From JALORV01 sp035498175 (GTDB lineage: Bacteria > Pseudomonadota > Gammaproteobacteria > Burkholderiales > Burkholderiaceae_F), in contig DATKAJ010000105.1 of NCBI GenBank assembly GCA_035498175.1, forward strand, positions 12,043-76,042: a DNA stretch of 64,000 nucleotides. Direction: 5' to 3'. The position numbers and the translations under genes were made by a program. The notes below the pieces were generated by a model, which saw nothing but the letters and a program-made list of their open reading frames with translations, did not search any database and was not told where the DNA came from. Positions 1-7,351 of this stretch are shown piece by piece. Every line of letters starts with the position of its first letter. The first letter of the stretch is position 1.

Positions 1-49
1 TACCCGCGTTCGCCTCCCGGGGTCGTGGCGCCACCCCGGGCCGCCCCGG

Positions 50-649
50 TCAGCGCGGCAGGCGGTAGGGCGGCGGGGTATCGGGCGGCGGGATCGCCGC
101 GTTCGGCGGCGGTGCCGAATTCGACACGGCGTCAGGAGGCGGCGCGTCGCGCGGTGGAATCGCCGCATTGGGCGGCGGAGCCGGACGCGGCGCTACCGAT
201 GCGCGGGCCATGTAGCCGGCCGGCGCAGGAACACGATTGCCCAGCCCGTACATGCATTGGTAGTAGGCGGTGTCGTAGCGCTGCTGCGTCACCGACCCGG
301 CGGCCTGCGCGTTACCGACGCCGACGGCAGAGCCAGTGAAGAGGCCCATGCCCGCGCCGACCGCGGCGCCCTGGTTGCCGCCGAGCAAACCACCGATCGC
401 CGCGCCGATGACGGTTCCCGCCACAGCGCTGCCGACTCCCGCCTGCGCTGCCGCGTCATTGGGCGACCCGCTGATGCTCACCGCGTAGCCGCGGCAGGAC
501 GCGTCATCAGCCTGGAACTGATCCCAGGATTTCCTGGAGCCCGGCAGGGCGCCGACCGTCGGACCGGCCGGAACGGTGACGCACGCCGCCAGCGAAAGCG
601 TCGTCAGCGCCGCACCGATTTTCAGCAATGAGCGGAATCGAGTGATCAT
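50..649 (-). CDS. Glycine-zipper lipoprotein with proline-rich tail
   Basis: Predicted outer- or inner-membrane lipoprotein of 199 residues. The N-terminus is a lipoprotein signal with lipobox LAAC and Cys23. Residues of about 70-110 are a glycine-zipper block (GAAIGGLLGG, GAGMG) like those in membrane-inserting or osmotically inducible lipoproteins. The last 45 residues are proline-rich, with APPPNAAIPP occurring twice. The open frame extends upstream, but the ATG at 649 is chosen because it directly precedes the lipobox and sits one base after the stop of the upstream Gly/Trp-rich gene, so the two are probably co-transcribed. The function is unknown. A role in envelope integrity is inference from the glycine zipper. 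Confidence 0.8.
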   Translation of the reverse strand: MITRFRSLLKIGAALTTLSLAACVTVPAGPTVGALPGSRKSWDQFQADDASCRGYAVSISGSPNDAAAQAGVGSAVAGTVIGAAIGGLLGGNQGAAVGAGMGLFTGSAVGVGNAQAAGSVTQQRYDTAYYQCMYGLGNRVPAPAGYMARASVAPRPAPPPNAAIPPRDAPPPDAVSNSAPPPNAAIPPPDTPPPYRLPR

Positions 650-650
650 G

Positions 651-1256
651 TCATCGCGACGGCGGCACGCGCGGTTCGACTCTCTGCCAGCCTTCGGCGC
701 AGCTCTGCACGTACGGGTAGTACGCGCGCGCGCCGGCGCACCAGTACCACCATTGCTGAGTTGTGGCGGCGGGCGGTGCCGAAGAAGGCGCGGGCGTTTC
801 AGTGTCCTGCTCAATGTAGAAGCCGCCGGCACTCGGTGGCAGGTTCCATGCCGAAACCGCCGGCGCGACAACGACCGGCGCGCCCACGCCCCAGCCCCAG
901 GTGCCCCAGCCTGGATACCAGCCGACACCCCAGCCCCAACCACCCCAGCCCCAGCCGCCCCAGCCCCAGCCCCAGCCCCAACCCCAGCCGGCACGCCAGT
1001 ATGGATTCCAAGGACGGCCCCAGCCCCAGCCGCCGTTCCAGCCGCCGCGCCATACGCCACCGTTCCAAGCACCACCATTCCAGCCGCCACGCCAGCCACC
1101 CCCGTAGTACGCGCCACCGGGAGGCGGCCCACCGCGGTAGCCGCCACCGTAGCCTGCGCCGGAAGGACCTCCGCGCCCCTGCGCATCCGCAGGCGCAGCA
1201 CTGGCGGCAAGCGCCAGCCCTAGGGCCAGCGCAACGGCAGACAGGGCGGTCTTCAT
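651..1256 (-). CDS. Exported Gly/Trp-rich protein with C-terminal CxxG-YYPYV-CxxGW module
   Basis: A secreted protein of 201 residues. A signal peptide (residues 1-25, ending ADAQ) is followed by about 100 residues made almost wholly of Gly, Trp, Tyr, Pro and Arg (WGWGWGWG, GGWNGG). The C-terminus carries WWYWCAGARAYYPYV then CAEGWQ. That two-cysteine YYPYV/GW pattern recurs at the end of many small proteobacterial exported proteins of unknown function. A purine-rich ribosome site precedes the ATG. It is first of a two-gene unit with the glycine-zipper lipoprotein, with one base between stop and start. The Gly/Trp tract suggests an extended or aggregation-prone envelope protein, which is inference only. 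Confidence 0.8.
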   Translation of the reverse strand: MKTALSAVALALGLALAASAAPADAQGRGGPSGAGYGGGYRGGPPPGGAYYGGGWRGGWNGGAWNGGVWRGGWNGGWGWGRPWNPYWRAGWGWGWGWGWGGWGWGGWGWGVGWYPGWGTWGWGVGAPVVVAPAVSAWNLPPSAGGFYIEQDTETPAPSSAPPAATTQQWWYWCAGARAYYPYVQSCAEGWQRVEPRVPPSR

Positions 1257-1372
1257 CAGCGGTCTCCTCGGGCGATAAACGATCGCGCCAGCCGTTTCGA
1301 TGACGCGGACCGACCGGCGGTCCCCTCAGCCAGCCATCCCGCGGCGCAACTACGGTTTTGAGCCGCGTCCAG

Positions 1373-1386
1373 CGGGAAAATTCCCG
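1373..1386. promoter_or_regulatory. Inverted repeat upstream of the two-component operon
   Basis: CGGGAA and TTCCCG are perfect 6-bp arms around a central AA, about 57 bp before the response-regulator start. It could be an operator or the two-component system's own box. No factor can be assigned from sequence. Confidence 0.35.
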
Positions 1387-1442
1387 GCGCACGATGGCGT
1401 TGGCGCAAACAGATCACAGATCGCAACCCCTAGACTTGTCCA

Positions 1443-2114
1443 ATGCGACTGCTGCTGGTCGAGGACGATCCTACGCTTGGCGACGGGCTGGCGAGCGGCC
1501 TGCGTGCGCTCGGTTTCACCGTCGACTGGATGCGTACTGGCGCCGATGCCGACGGTTCACTCGCCAGCGTGGCCTACGACGCGGTGATCCTAGACCTCGG
1601 CCTGCCGGACGAAGACGGCCTGGCCTGGCTCAGGCGCTGGCGTGATCGCGGCGACACCTGCCCCGTGCTGATCCTCACGGCGCGCGACGCGGTCGAGAGC
1701 CGCGTCGGCGGCCTCGATACCGGCGCCGACGACTATCTGGTCAAGCCCGTGGCCCTGGCCGAGCTGGCAGCCCGGCTGCGCGCCCTCATGCGGCGCGCGC
1801 GCGGCACGGCCGAGCCGGTATGGCGTCACGGTGCGCTCGAATTCGATCCGGGCACGCGCGCCGTCCGCTACCGCGGTCAGCGCATCGAACTCACCGCGCG
1901 CGAAGCGGGTGTGCTGGAAGTGCTGCTGCTCAATCCGGGCCGCGTGCTGTCCAAGTCGCAAATCGAGGAGAAGCTCTTCGGCTGGGACGAGGACGTCGAC
2001 AGCAACGCGCTCGAAGTCTGGATTCACAGGCTGCGCCGCAAGATTGCACAGGGTGTCGTGCGCACCGTCCGCGGCGTGGGCTACGTCATCGGGCCGGCTG
2101 AAGAACTCACGTGA
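1443..2114 (+). CDS. OmpR-family response regulator (QseB/PmrA type)
   Basis: Transcriptional regulator of 223 residues. The N-terminal receiver domain has the acidic pocket (ED at 7-8), phospho-acceptor Asp51 (VILDLGLP) and the conserved Lys in DDYLVKP near 101. Residues from about 124 to 218 form an OmpR-type winged helix (REAGVLEVLL, VWIHRLRRKI, VRGVGYV). Length and layout match the QseB/PmrA subgroup. Its stop overlaps the GTG start of the downstream kinase (GTGA), so the two are translationally coupled and are very likely cognate partners. The signal and regulon are not visible. A palindrome lies upstream that could be an autoregulatory site. Confidence 0.93.
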   Translation: MRLLLVEDDPTLGDGLASGLRALGFTVDWMRTGADADGSLASVAYDAVILDLGLPDEDGLAWLRRWRDRGDTCPVLILTARDAVESRVGGLDTGADDYLVKPVALAELAARLRALMRRARGTAEPVWRHGALEFDPGTRAVRYRGQRIELTAREAGVLEVLLLNPGRVLSKSQIEEKLFGWDEDVDSNALEVWIHRLRRKIAQGVVRTVRGVGYVIGPAEELT

Positions 2115-3436
2115 CGCTGCAGCGGCGACTGCTGCTTCTGCTGCTGATCGGCGTGCCACTGATCTGGCTCGTCTCCCTCGGCGCGGCGATCCTCCACGCG
2201 CGCAAGGAAATCAACGAACTGTTCGACACGCAGGAAGTCCGGCTTGCGCAGCAGGTGATGGCCCTGCTGCCCGGCGACGCACTCGCCACCGACCCGCCCG
2301 TGCTGCGTGGCGACCCAGGCGAAGCCGACCTCGAAACCATGGCGGTCTCCGTCTGGATCGACGGCCAGCGCGTGGCCGCGGACCGCGAGGGCAGCGCGAT
2401 TCCCTATCCGCCCGGCGCCTCCGGATTCGCGATGCCGCACATCGCGCGCGAGCGCTGGCGCATCTTCTACCTGCCGTCGGCCGACGGCCGCCGCGTCGTC
2501 GCGGTTGGACAAAGCATGAACGAGCGCCGCAACCTTCTCGGCGGACTGATCATGAGCCAGCTGTTGCCCTGGCTGCTGTCGCTGCCGGTCCTTGCGCTGG
2601 TCATGACCTGGGCGGTGCGCCACGCGCTTGGACCGGTGCGACAGCTGGCCCAGCAGATCGAGCGCCGCCGCGCGGATGATCTGTCGCCGCTCGATCGCGG
2701 CACGGCGCCTGCGGAACTGCAGCCGCTGGTGGATTCGACCAATGCGCTGTTCGCGCGGCTGCAGCGCATGCTCGACAACGAACGGCGCCTGACGGCCGAT
2801 GCTGCACACGAACTGCGCACACCACTGGCAGCGCTGCGAGCGCAGTGGGATGCCGCCAGGCTCGCGCCGGACACCACGGCCCGCACGCACGCGATGGAGC
2901 GCATCGGTACGGGGCTCGATCGCCTGACCCGGCTGGTCGAGCAGCTGCTGTCGCTGGCTCGCGCAGATGGAGCCGCGCTCGCCGCGAACGCGCATCCGGT
3001 CGACTGGCGCGCGGTTGCTGAACAAGCGGTGTCGGCGTGCCTGCCGCTGATCGATTCGACCGGCAGCGAGATCGAGGTCGAGTGGCCCGAAACGGGTGTG
3101 CCGCTGCCGCTACGCGGCGACGAAGCCTTGCTGGCGACGCTGATTCGCAACCTGATCGACAACGCGTTGCGCTACTCGCCGCCGCAGTCGCAGGTCACGA
3201 TCCGCTTCGAAAACGACCGGCTGCTCGTGCAGGATCGCGGGCCCGGCATCGACGACCGCATTCGCAGTCAGCTCGGCGAGCGTTTCGTGCGTTCGCCTGG
3301 CGCGGGAAATCCCGGCAGCGGGCTCGGCATTTCGATCGTACGTCGCATCGCCGAACTGCATCGGCTCGACGTCGGGTTCGCGGCGCGCCCCGGTGGCGGA
3401 TTGCAGGTGACTCTGCGGCCCTCCGCGACTTCCTGA
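2111..3436 (+). CDS. Two-component sensor histidine kinase (QseC/PmrB type)
   Basis: Membrane histidine kinase of 441 residues starting at GTG, overlapping the regulator stop by four bases. A first membrane helix (about 7-29), a periplasmic region of about 110 residues and a second helix (about 145-170) precede HAMP-like and DHp segments. The H-box AAHELRTPLAAL places the phosphorylated His at 233. The ATPase domain has the N-box (RNLIDNALRYSP), G1 (DRGPGID) and G2 (GSGLGISIV). It should autophosphorylate and pass phosphate to the upstream regulator. The short sensor domain resembles QseC/PmrB/TctE relatives. The ligand is unknown. Confidence 0.92.
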   Translation: MTLQRRLLLLLLIGVPLIWLVSLGAAILHARKEINELFDTQEVRLAQQVMALLPGDALATDPPVLRGDPGEADLETMAVSVWIDGQRVAADREGSAIPYPPGASGFAMPHIARERWRIFYLPSADGRRVVAVGQSMNERRNLLGGLIMSQLLPWLLSLPVLALVMTWAVRHALGPVRQLAQQIERRRADDLSPLDRGTAPAELQPLVDSTNALFARLQRMLDNERRLTADAAHELRTPLAALRAQWDAARLAPDTTARTHAMERIGTGLDRLTRLVEQLLSLARADGAALAANAHPVDWRAVAEQAVSACLPLIDSTGSEIEVEWPETGVPLPLRGDEALLATLIRNLIDNALRYSPPQSQVTIRFENDRLLVQDRGPGIDDRIRSQLGERFVRSPGAGNPGSGLGISIVRRIAELHRLDVGFAARPGGGLQVTLRPSATS

Positions 3437-3560
3437 GTCCGCACGTCGCCCGTTGCTCTGGCGTCTGCCATCAGACGCGACGCGAGTTCATGCATCGACC
3501 CGAAGCAACGTCACGCAAGCATGCGGCGAAATCGCGTGGCCTTCGCGCTACGCTTGGCGC

Positions 3561-3767
3561 ATGGCTGCAGTCGATGCCACGCCGATGACGCGGCGCTGTC
3601 CTTTGTGTGGCGCGATGTTCGCCTGCGGCGCGAACACCGACACTTGCTGGTGCGCGACCCTGCCGCCCCTGCCCGCGGAGCAACGGCTGCCGACGTCCGC
3701 CTGTTTCTGCCCGGCCTGCCTCACGGCACGGCTCCGGACCGGAGAGCTGCGTCCCCCAGCGCAATGA
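3561..3767 (+). CDS. Cysteine-rich CWC family small protein
   Basis: A 68-residue protein with paired cysteines typical of the CWC family: CPLCG, CGA, CWC and CFCPACL. These probably bind zinc. Members are usually encoded beside enzymes of central or fatty-acid metabolism, and their role is unknown. The frame is open further upstream, but that part has no plausible ribosome site. The ATG at 3561 is chosen, and a second ATG at 3585 is possible. The stop overlaps the next gene's start in ATGA, so it is coupled to the MaoC-like hydratase. Confidence 0.75.
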   Translation: MAAVDATPMTRRCPLCGAMFACGANTDTCWCATLPPLPAEQRLPTSACFCPACLTARLRTGELRPPAQ

Positions 3768-4240
3768 ACGCCGTCGTTGTCTCGATCGACCAGCTGCGCG
3801 AACGCGTCGGCCGCGAAGTCGCGGTCAGCGAATGGATCGAAATACCGCAGACGGTCATCGACGAGTTCGCGGAGGCGACGCGCGACGCGCAGTGGATCCA
3901 CGTCGACAGCGAGCGCGCCGCGCGTGAATCGCCGTTTCGCGACAGCAACGGGCGGCGCTGCACCGTCGCCCACGGCTTTCTGACGCTGTCGCTGCTCACG
4001 CACTTCATCGAAAGCTGTCTGCGCATCACCGGCGCGCGCGCTGGCATCAATGTCGGATTCGATCGCGTGCGCTTCGTCACGCCAGTACCGTCCGGAAGCC
4101 TGTTGCGCGGGCGTTTTGCGCTCGCGCGATTCAAGGACCTTCGCGGCGGCGTCCAGCTGTCCTGGCTGGTGACGATCGAACGCCGTGGCGAAGAGCGGCC
4201 CGCGCTGACGGCCGAGTGGGTGACCCGGCTCATGCTCTGA
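3764..4240 (+). CDS. MaoC-like (R)-specific enoyl-CoA hydratase
   Basis: A hot-dog fold dehydratase of 158 residues. The signature FAEATRDAQWIHVD provides the catalytic Asp and His of the MaoC/PhaJ family, followed by VAHGFLTLSL. These enzymes reversibly hydrate trans-2-enoyl-CoA to (R)-3-hydroxyacyl-CoA, feeding polyhydroxyalkanoate or fatty-acid metabolism. The start is set by the ATGA overlap with the upstream CWC gene. It stands alone, without PHA synthase or FabG neighbours, so the substrate is uncertain. The length is normal for a single-domain member, and a hairpin follows the stop. Confidence 0.88.
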   Translation: MNAVVVSIDQLRERVGREVAVSEWIEIPQTVIDEFAEATRDAQWIHVDSERAARESPFRDSNGRRCTVAHGFLTLSLLTHFIESCLRITGARAGINVGFDRVRFVTPVPSGSLLRGRFALARFKDLRGGVQLSWLVTIERRGEERPALTAEWVTRLML

Positions 4241-4245
4241 AGCGG

Positions 4246-4279
4246 GGGTGCGCGCGGCCGGATTCGATCGCGCGCACCC
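4246..4279. terminator. GC-rich hairpin between convergent genes
   Basis: Perfect 11-bp arms GGGTGCGCGCG (4246-4256) and CGCGCGCACCC (4269-4279) around a 12-base loop, just after the MaoC stop and facing the convergent gene end at 4337. There is no T tract, so it may act with Rho or as a 3'-stabilising stem for both transcripts. Confidence 0.5.
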
Positions 4280-4336
4280 GGGAACGTTCGACGGCGCGCG
4301 CGTCCGCGAGCGGGTCGCGCCAGGTTCTGCCGGCGC

Positions 4337-4681
4337 TCAACGCGTTGCGCCGGTCGCGTCGTTCGCCTTCGCGGTCGTCGACGGCCGCTTCAGCTGCGGC
4401 GTGGCGCCGAGCTCGTCGTAGGTGAAGTCCGAGAGCCGAGCGGGCACGGTCTTGGCAGTCGCGGCATTGCCGGCTGCCGCATTGGCATCCTTGGCGACCG
4501 GCGTCGCAGCGGCGGGCTTGGCCGAGGATTGCCGCTGCGGCAGGCGGATCGACGGCGTCGCTCCAAGCGCTTCCCAGACGAACGCGCTGGTGTCGGACTC
4601 CATGCGGACCTGGGCGTGTGCCCCGGTGGCCGCCAGCGCGGCCGCAAGCAGCGCGGGGACCAGTGTGTGGCGCAGTGTCAT
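4337..4681 (-). CDS. Small exported protein with internal ELGATP repeat
   Basis: A 114-residue exported protein of unknown function. A signal peptide ends GAHA/Q near residue 23. The mature part contains two related segments separated by an Ala/Lys-rich linker: FVWEALGATPSIRLP and FTYDELGATPQLKRP. They share aromatic-x-x-(E/D)-x-LGATP-x-x-(R/K)-x-P, so the protein looks like a duplicated short motif on a flexible chain. It is read divergently from the AraC-type regulator at 4781, and the intervening 99 bp may hold control sites for both. No family is recognised. Confidence 0.7.
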   Translation of the reverse strand: MTLRHTLVPALLAAALAATGAHAQVRMESDTSAFVWEALGATPSIRLPQRQSSAKPAAATPVAKDANAAAGNAATAKTVPARLSDFTYDELGATPQLKRPSTTAKANDATGATR

Positions 4682-4780
4682 CTCTTTCTCCTTCCGGTTG
4701 CGAAGCAGCTGTGCGCTGCTCTCGATGGGCGTATCGTGCGTTCTCCGGTACGAAGAAAAAGGCTGCTTTAACCTCTTTTT

Positions 4781-5788
4781 ATGTCGAAACGTTCAGGATC
4801 GAGTGCCTCCGGGCGCAGCAGGTCGCGCAGTGTGATCTCCGCGCCGCGCTTCGACGTGCTGACCGATGTCATCGACCAAGTGCATCTCGAAGGCATGGTG
4901 TATTTCTGCGCCGAGCTGCACGCACCATGGGGTATCGCGATCGCGCGCCGCGGCCGCACGCCGTTCTATCTCGTACGCGAAGGACGCGCCGAGCTCCAGG
5001 TCGACGGCCGCGGGCGCGTGTATCGCCTCGACGCCGGGGACTTCGTGCTGCTGCCCAACGCGGCGCCTCATGTCGTGCGCTCGGGGCCCGGTGCACAGGT
5101 GGTTCCCTTCGACGACTGGATGGCACTGCACCCGATGGATGCGGAGGGCCGCTCGCTGCATGCGGGGCGGGGGCCGATCACGCGCGTCATCGGCGGCTTC
5201 TTTTCGTCTGGCGGCAGCGCCGCGAATCCGCTGTTCGCGGCACTGCCGCCGATCATCGTGCAGCGCGGATCCGATCCGCGCGTACGCCGCTGGCTCGAGC
5301 CGACGCTGGCCTTCATCGAAGCGGAGATCGACTCGGGCGCCCAGGGCGGCAAGGCGGTCCTGCAGCGCATGGCCGACGTGCTCTTCATCCAGGCGGTGCG
5401 TGCGCACGCCGCGCAGGCCAACGGCGCCACCGGCTGGCTGCGCGGCATGTCGGATCGCCGCATCGCGCACGCGCTCGCGCTGCTGCACGAGCACTACGAC
5501 GAGACCTGGACGCTCGATCGCCTCGCGCGCGAGTCGGGCATGTCACGAACCGCGCTGGCGGTCCGCTTCCGCGAACTCGTCGGCGAGGCCCCGATGGCCT
5601 ACCTGACGCGGTGGCGCATCACACGTGCGGCAAACCTGCTGCGCTCACAAGGTCTCGACCTCGAACGCGCGGCGTCGCTTGTAGGCTATGGTTCGGGAAC
5701 GGTGTTCGCCAAGGCGTTCAAGCGTGTCACCGGCGAAGCGCCGGGCCGCTATCGGCGCAGCGCCGACGCGGCGCCCGCCCTGCAGTGA
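4781..5788 (+). CDS. AraC-family transcriptional regulator with cupin sensor
   Basis: A 335-residue regulator. Residues of about 25-200 form an AraC-type cupin (VYFCAELHAPWG, LDAGDFVLLPNAAPHV) of the subfamily that often controls oxidative or aldehyde-stress genes. Residues of about 225-325 carry the two helix-turn-helix motifs (TLDRLARESGMSRTALAVRF; GYGSGTVFAKAFKR). The ohr gene begins 29 bp downstream on the same strand and is the obvious target or operon partner. No clear Shine-Dalgarno precedes the ATG at 4781; the upstream bases are a pyrimidine tract, part of an imperfect A-rich/T-rich stem. A downstream GTG could be the true start. Confidence 0.85.
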   Translation: MSKRSGSSASGRSRSRSVISAPRFDVLTDVIDQVHLEGMVYFCAELHAPWGIAIARRGRTPFYLVREGRAELQVDGRGRVYRLDAGDFVLLPNAAPHVVRSGPGAQVVPFDDWMALHPMDAEGRSLHAGRGPITRVIGGFFSSGGSAANPLFAALPPIIVQRGSDPRVRRWLEPTLAFIEAEIDSGAQGGKAVLQRMADVLFIQAVRAHAAQANGATGWLRGMSDRRIAHALALLHEHYDETWTLDRLARESGMSRTALAVRFRELVGEAPMAYLTRWRITRAANLLRSQGLDLERAASLVGYGSGTVFAKAFKRVTGEAPGRYRRSADAAPALQ

Positions 5789-5817
5789 ATCCGATCTCGC
5801 CACCGACGGAGTGATCC

Positions 5818-6252
5818 ATGCCGCTCAACATCCTGTACACCACCCACGCCATTGCCGTGGGCGGCCGCAACGGCCACACGCGCAACCACGATGGACTGAT
5901 CGACCTCGATCTATCGGTACCGAAATCGATGGGCGGCCCGGGCAAGCCCAACACGACCACGCCGGAAGACCTGTTTGCCGCCGGCTATGCCGCCTGCTTC
6001 GGCAGCGCCTGCGACTTCGTCGCGAAGTCGATGCTCAAGCTCAATCCGACAAAGATCACAGTCGACTGCGCCGTCGGCATCGGCCGCGACGAGGCGCAGC
6101 GCTTCGGGCTGAAGGTCGATCTCACCGCGACGCTGGAAGGCCTGACCCAGGCCGACGCCGACCGCCTCGTCGCCGAGGCGCACAAGGTCTGTCCCTACAG
6201 CAACGCGACGCGCAACAACGTCGAGGTGACGTTGAAAGCCAGGGCTGCGTAG
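5818..6252 (+). CDS. ohr: Organic hydroperoxide resistance protein (Ohr, OsmC family)
   Basis: A thiol peroxidase of 144 residues that reduces organic hydroperoxides using lipoylated partners. The reactive Cys60 (GYAACF) and resolving Cys125 (HKVCPYSNAT) are present, as are the Arg22 and Glu50 positions expected to tune Cys60. The length is standard for Ohr. The usual MarR-type OhrR is absent. Instead an AraC/cupin regulator lies 29 bp upstream in the same direction, so regulation probably differs from the textbook case. That last point is inference from gene order. Confidence 0.92.
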   Translation: MPLNILYTTHAIAVGGRNGHTRNHDGLIDLDLSVPKSMGGPGKPNTTTPEDLFAAGYAACFGSACDFVAKSMLKLNPTKITVDCAVGIGRDEAQRFGLKVDLTATLEGLTQADADRLVAEAHKVCPYSNATRNNVEVTLKARAA

Positions 6253-6626
6253 CGCTCCTCTGGCGCGAGCGCCGCGCGCTCGCACCTGTACTCGTCGGAA
6301 CGGAGAGCCGGTCGATGCCACTCCGCAACGCGGCGCGCACTCCGTCAGTCACTTCACCCGCAGACGCGAGATGTACTCGATCAGCGCCAGGGTCCGGGCA
6401 CGGACTAAGGCATTCGGGTCATACGGCGTGTCGGCATCGGGGTGGGCGCAATGGGTACGGGAAGAGTGCTCGCCTTTGTACTTCGGCGAAGCGCGCGGCT
6501 GCTCCGGAGCGGAGCCGACTCTTCAGTCTCGAACGTGCACGCAGTGCGCGTAACCGTCGCCACTGCACGCTGCACTGGCCGACGCTGTCGGCCATGGCGT
6601 ACACGAGCGACGAACTGCGAGGAGCG
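6253..6626. other. 374-bp intergenic region, possible coding remnant on minus strand
   Basis: No convincing gene. On the minus strand, a frame with no start codon runs from about 6537 to a stop at 6349-6351. It ends with HCAHPD, DPNALVRA and ALIEYISRL, which reads like the tail of a real protein (cytochrome-like or regulatory). It could be the remnant of a deleted gene. Open frames on the plus strand here are Arg-rich and look like GC-rich shadows. Confidence 0.3.
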
Positions 6627-7292
6627 CTATCTCTTTCGCGCCAACGTCAGCCCGTCGCCGAGAGGCAACAGTGCGAGGTCCACTCGCTCGTCACGCACGA
6701 GCTTGGCGTTCAGCGCCTGGAGGGCCGCGGTGTCGGCATCCTGGGCCGGATCGACGGGCTGCGCGACGCGACCGCTCCACAGCACGTTGTCGATCGCGAT
6801 CAGCCCGCCGGTGCGCAGTAGCTGCAGGCAGCGCTCATAGTAGGCGTCATAACCGCTCTTGTCGGCGTCGATGAACGCGAAGTCGTAGCGGCCCGCCTCG
6901 CCCGCGGCGAGGCGCGCGTCGATGGTCTGCACCGCCGGCTGCAGCACGAGCTCGATCTTGCCGGCAACGCCCCCGCGGTCCCAGTAGGGACGACCGATGC
7001 GCGTGAACTCGTCACTGATGTCGCAGGCGAGGATGCGGCCATCGGCCGGCAGCGCCAGCGCCACGGCGAGCGCGCTGTAGCCGGTGAAGACGCCGATCTC
7101 GATCGTGCGGCGAGCGCCGATCAGCTTGACCAGCATCTGCAGCGCCGCGCCCTGCTCCGGGGAGATCTGCATCTGCGCGCGCGGGTGCGATGCCGTCGCC
7201 TCCCGCAGTTTCGCAAGCTCGGGGTGCTCGCGGTTGTGCTTCAGCACGTAGTCGTGCAGCTTGTCGTCGATCGTCAGCGTGCGTCGGCTCAC
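6627..7292 (-). CDS. Class I SAM-dependent O-methyltransferase (CCoAMT-like)
   Basis: A 221-residue methyltransferase of the caffeoyl-CoA/catechol O-methyltransferase family. The SAM motif IEIGVFTGYSALA lies at about 64-76. Asp142 and nearby acidic residues in FIDADKSGYDAY would bind the metal and catechol, followed by IDNVLWSGRV. The start is the GTG at 7292, because a GAGGAAGG ribosome site lies seven bases upstream. An ATG seven bases earlier is in another frame. It methylates hydroxyls of small aromatic compounds in this family, but the substrate is not visible. It lies downstream of the methionine synthase on the same strand, which fits supply of the methyl donor. Confidence 0.88.
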   Translation of the reverse strand: MSRRTLTIDDKLHDYVLKHNREHPELAKLREATASHPRAQMQISPEQGAALQMLVKLIGARRTIEIGVFTGYSALAVALALPADGRILACDISDEFTRIGRPYWDRGGVAGKIELVLQPAVQTIDARLAAGEAGRYDFAFIDADKSGYDAYYERCLQLLRTGGLIAIDNVLWSGRVAQPVDPAQDADTAALQALNAKLVRDERVDLALLPLGDGLTLARKR

Positions 7293-7351
7293 TCGACATC
7301 CTTCCTCGGTTGATATTCGGCACCCGGCATCAAGGGGCGCCGGTCGTGCCG

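Noticed and set aside
880..1110. Short-period repeat (CAGCCCC-type) that could be taken for a tandem or CRISPR-like array
   Set aside because: It is the codon pattern of the Gly/Trp tract on the minus strand; units are 6-9 bases with no spacers.
6442..6840. Plus-strand frame of 132 codons between ohr and the methyltransferase
   Set aside because: Cys/Arg/Ser-rich, no ribosome site, and its end is antisense to the methyltransferase gene.
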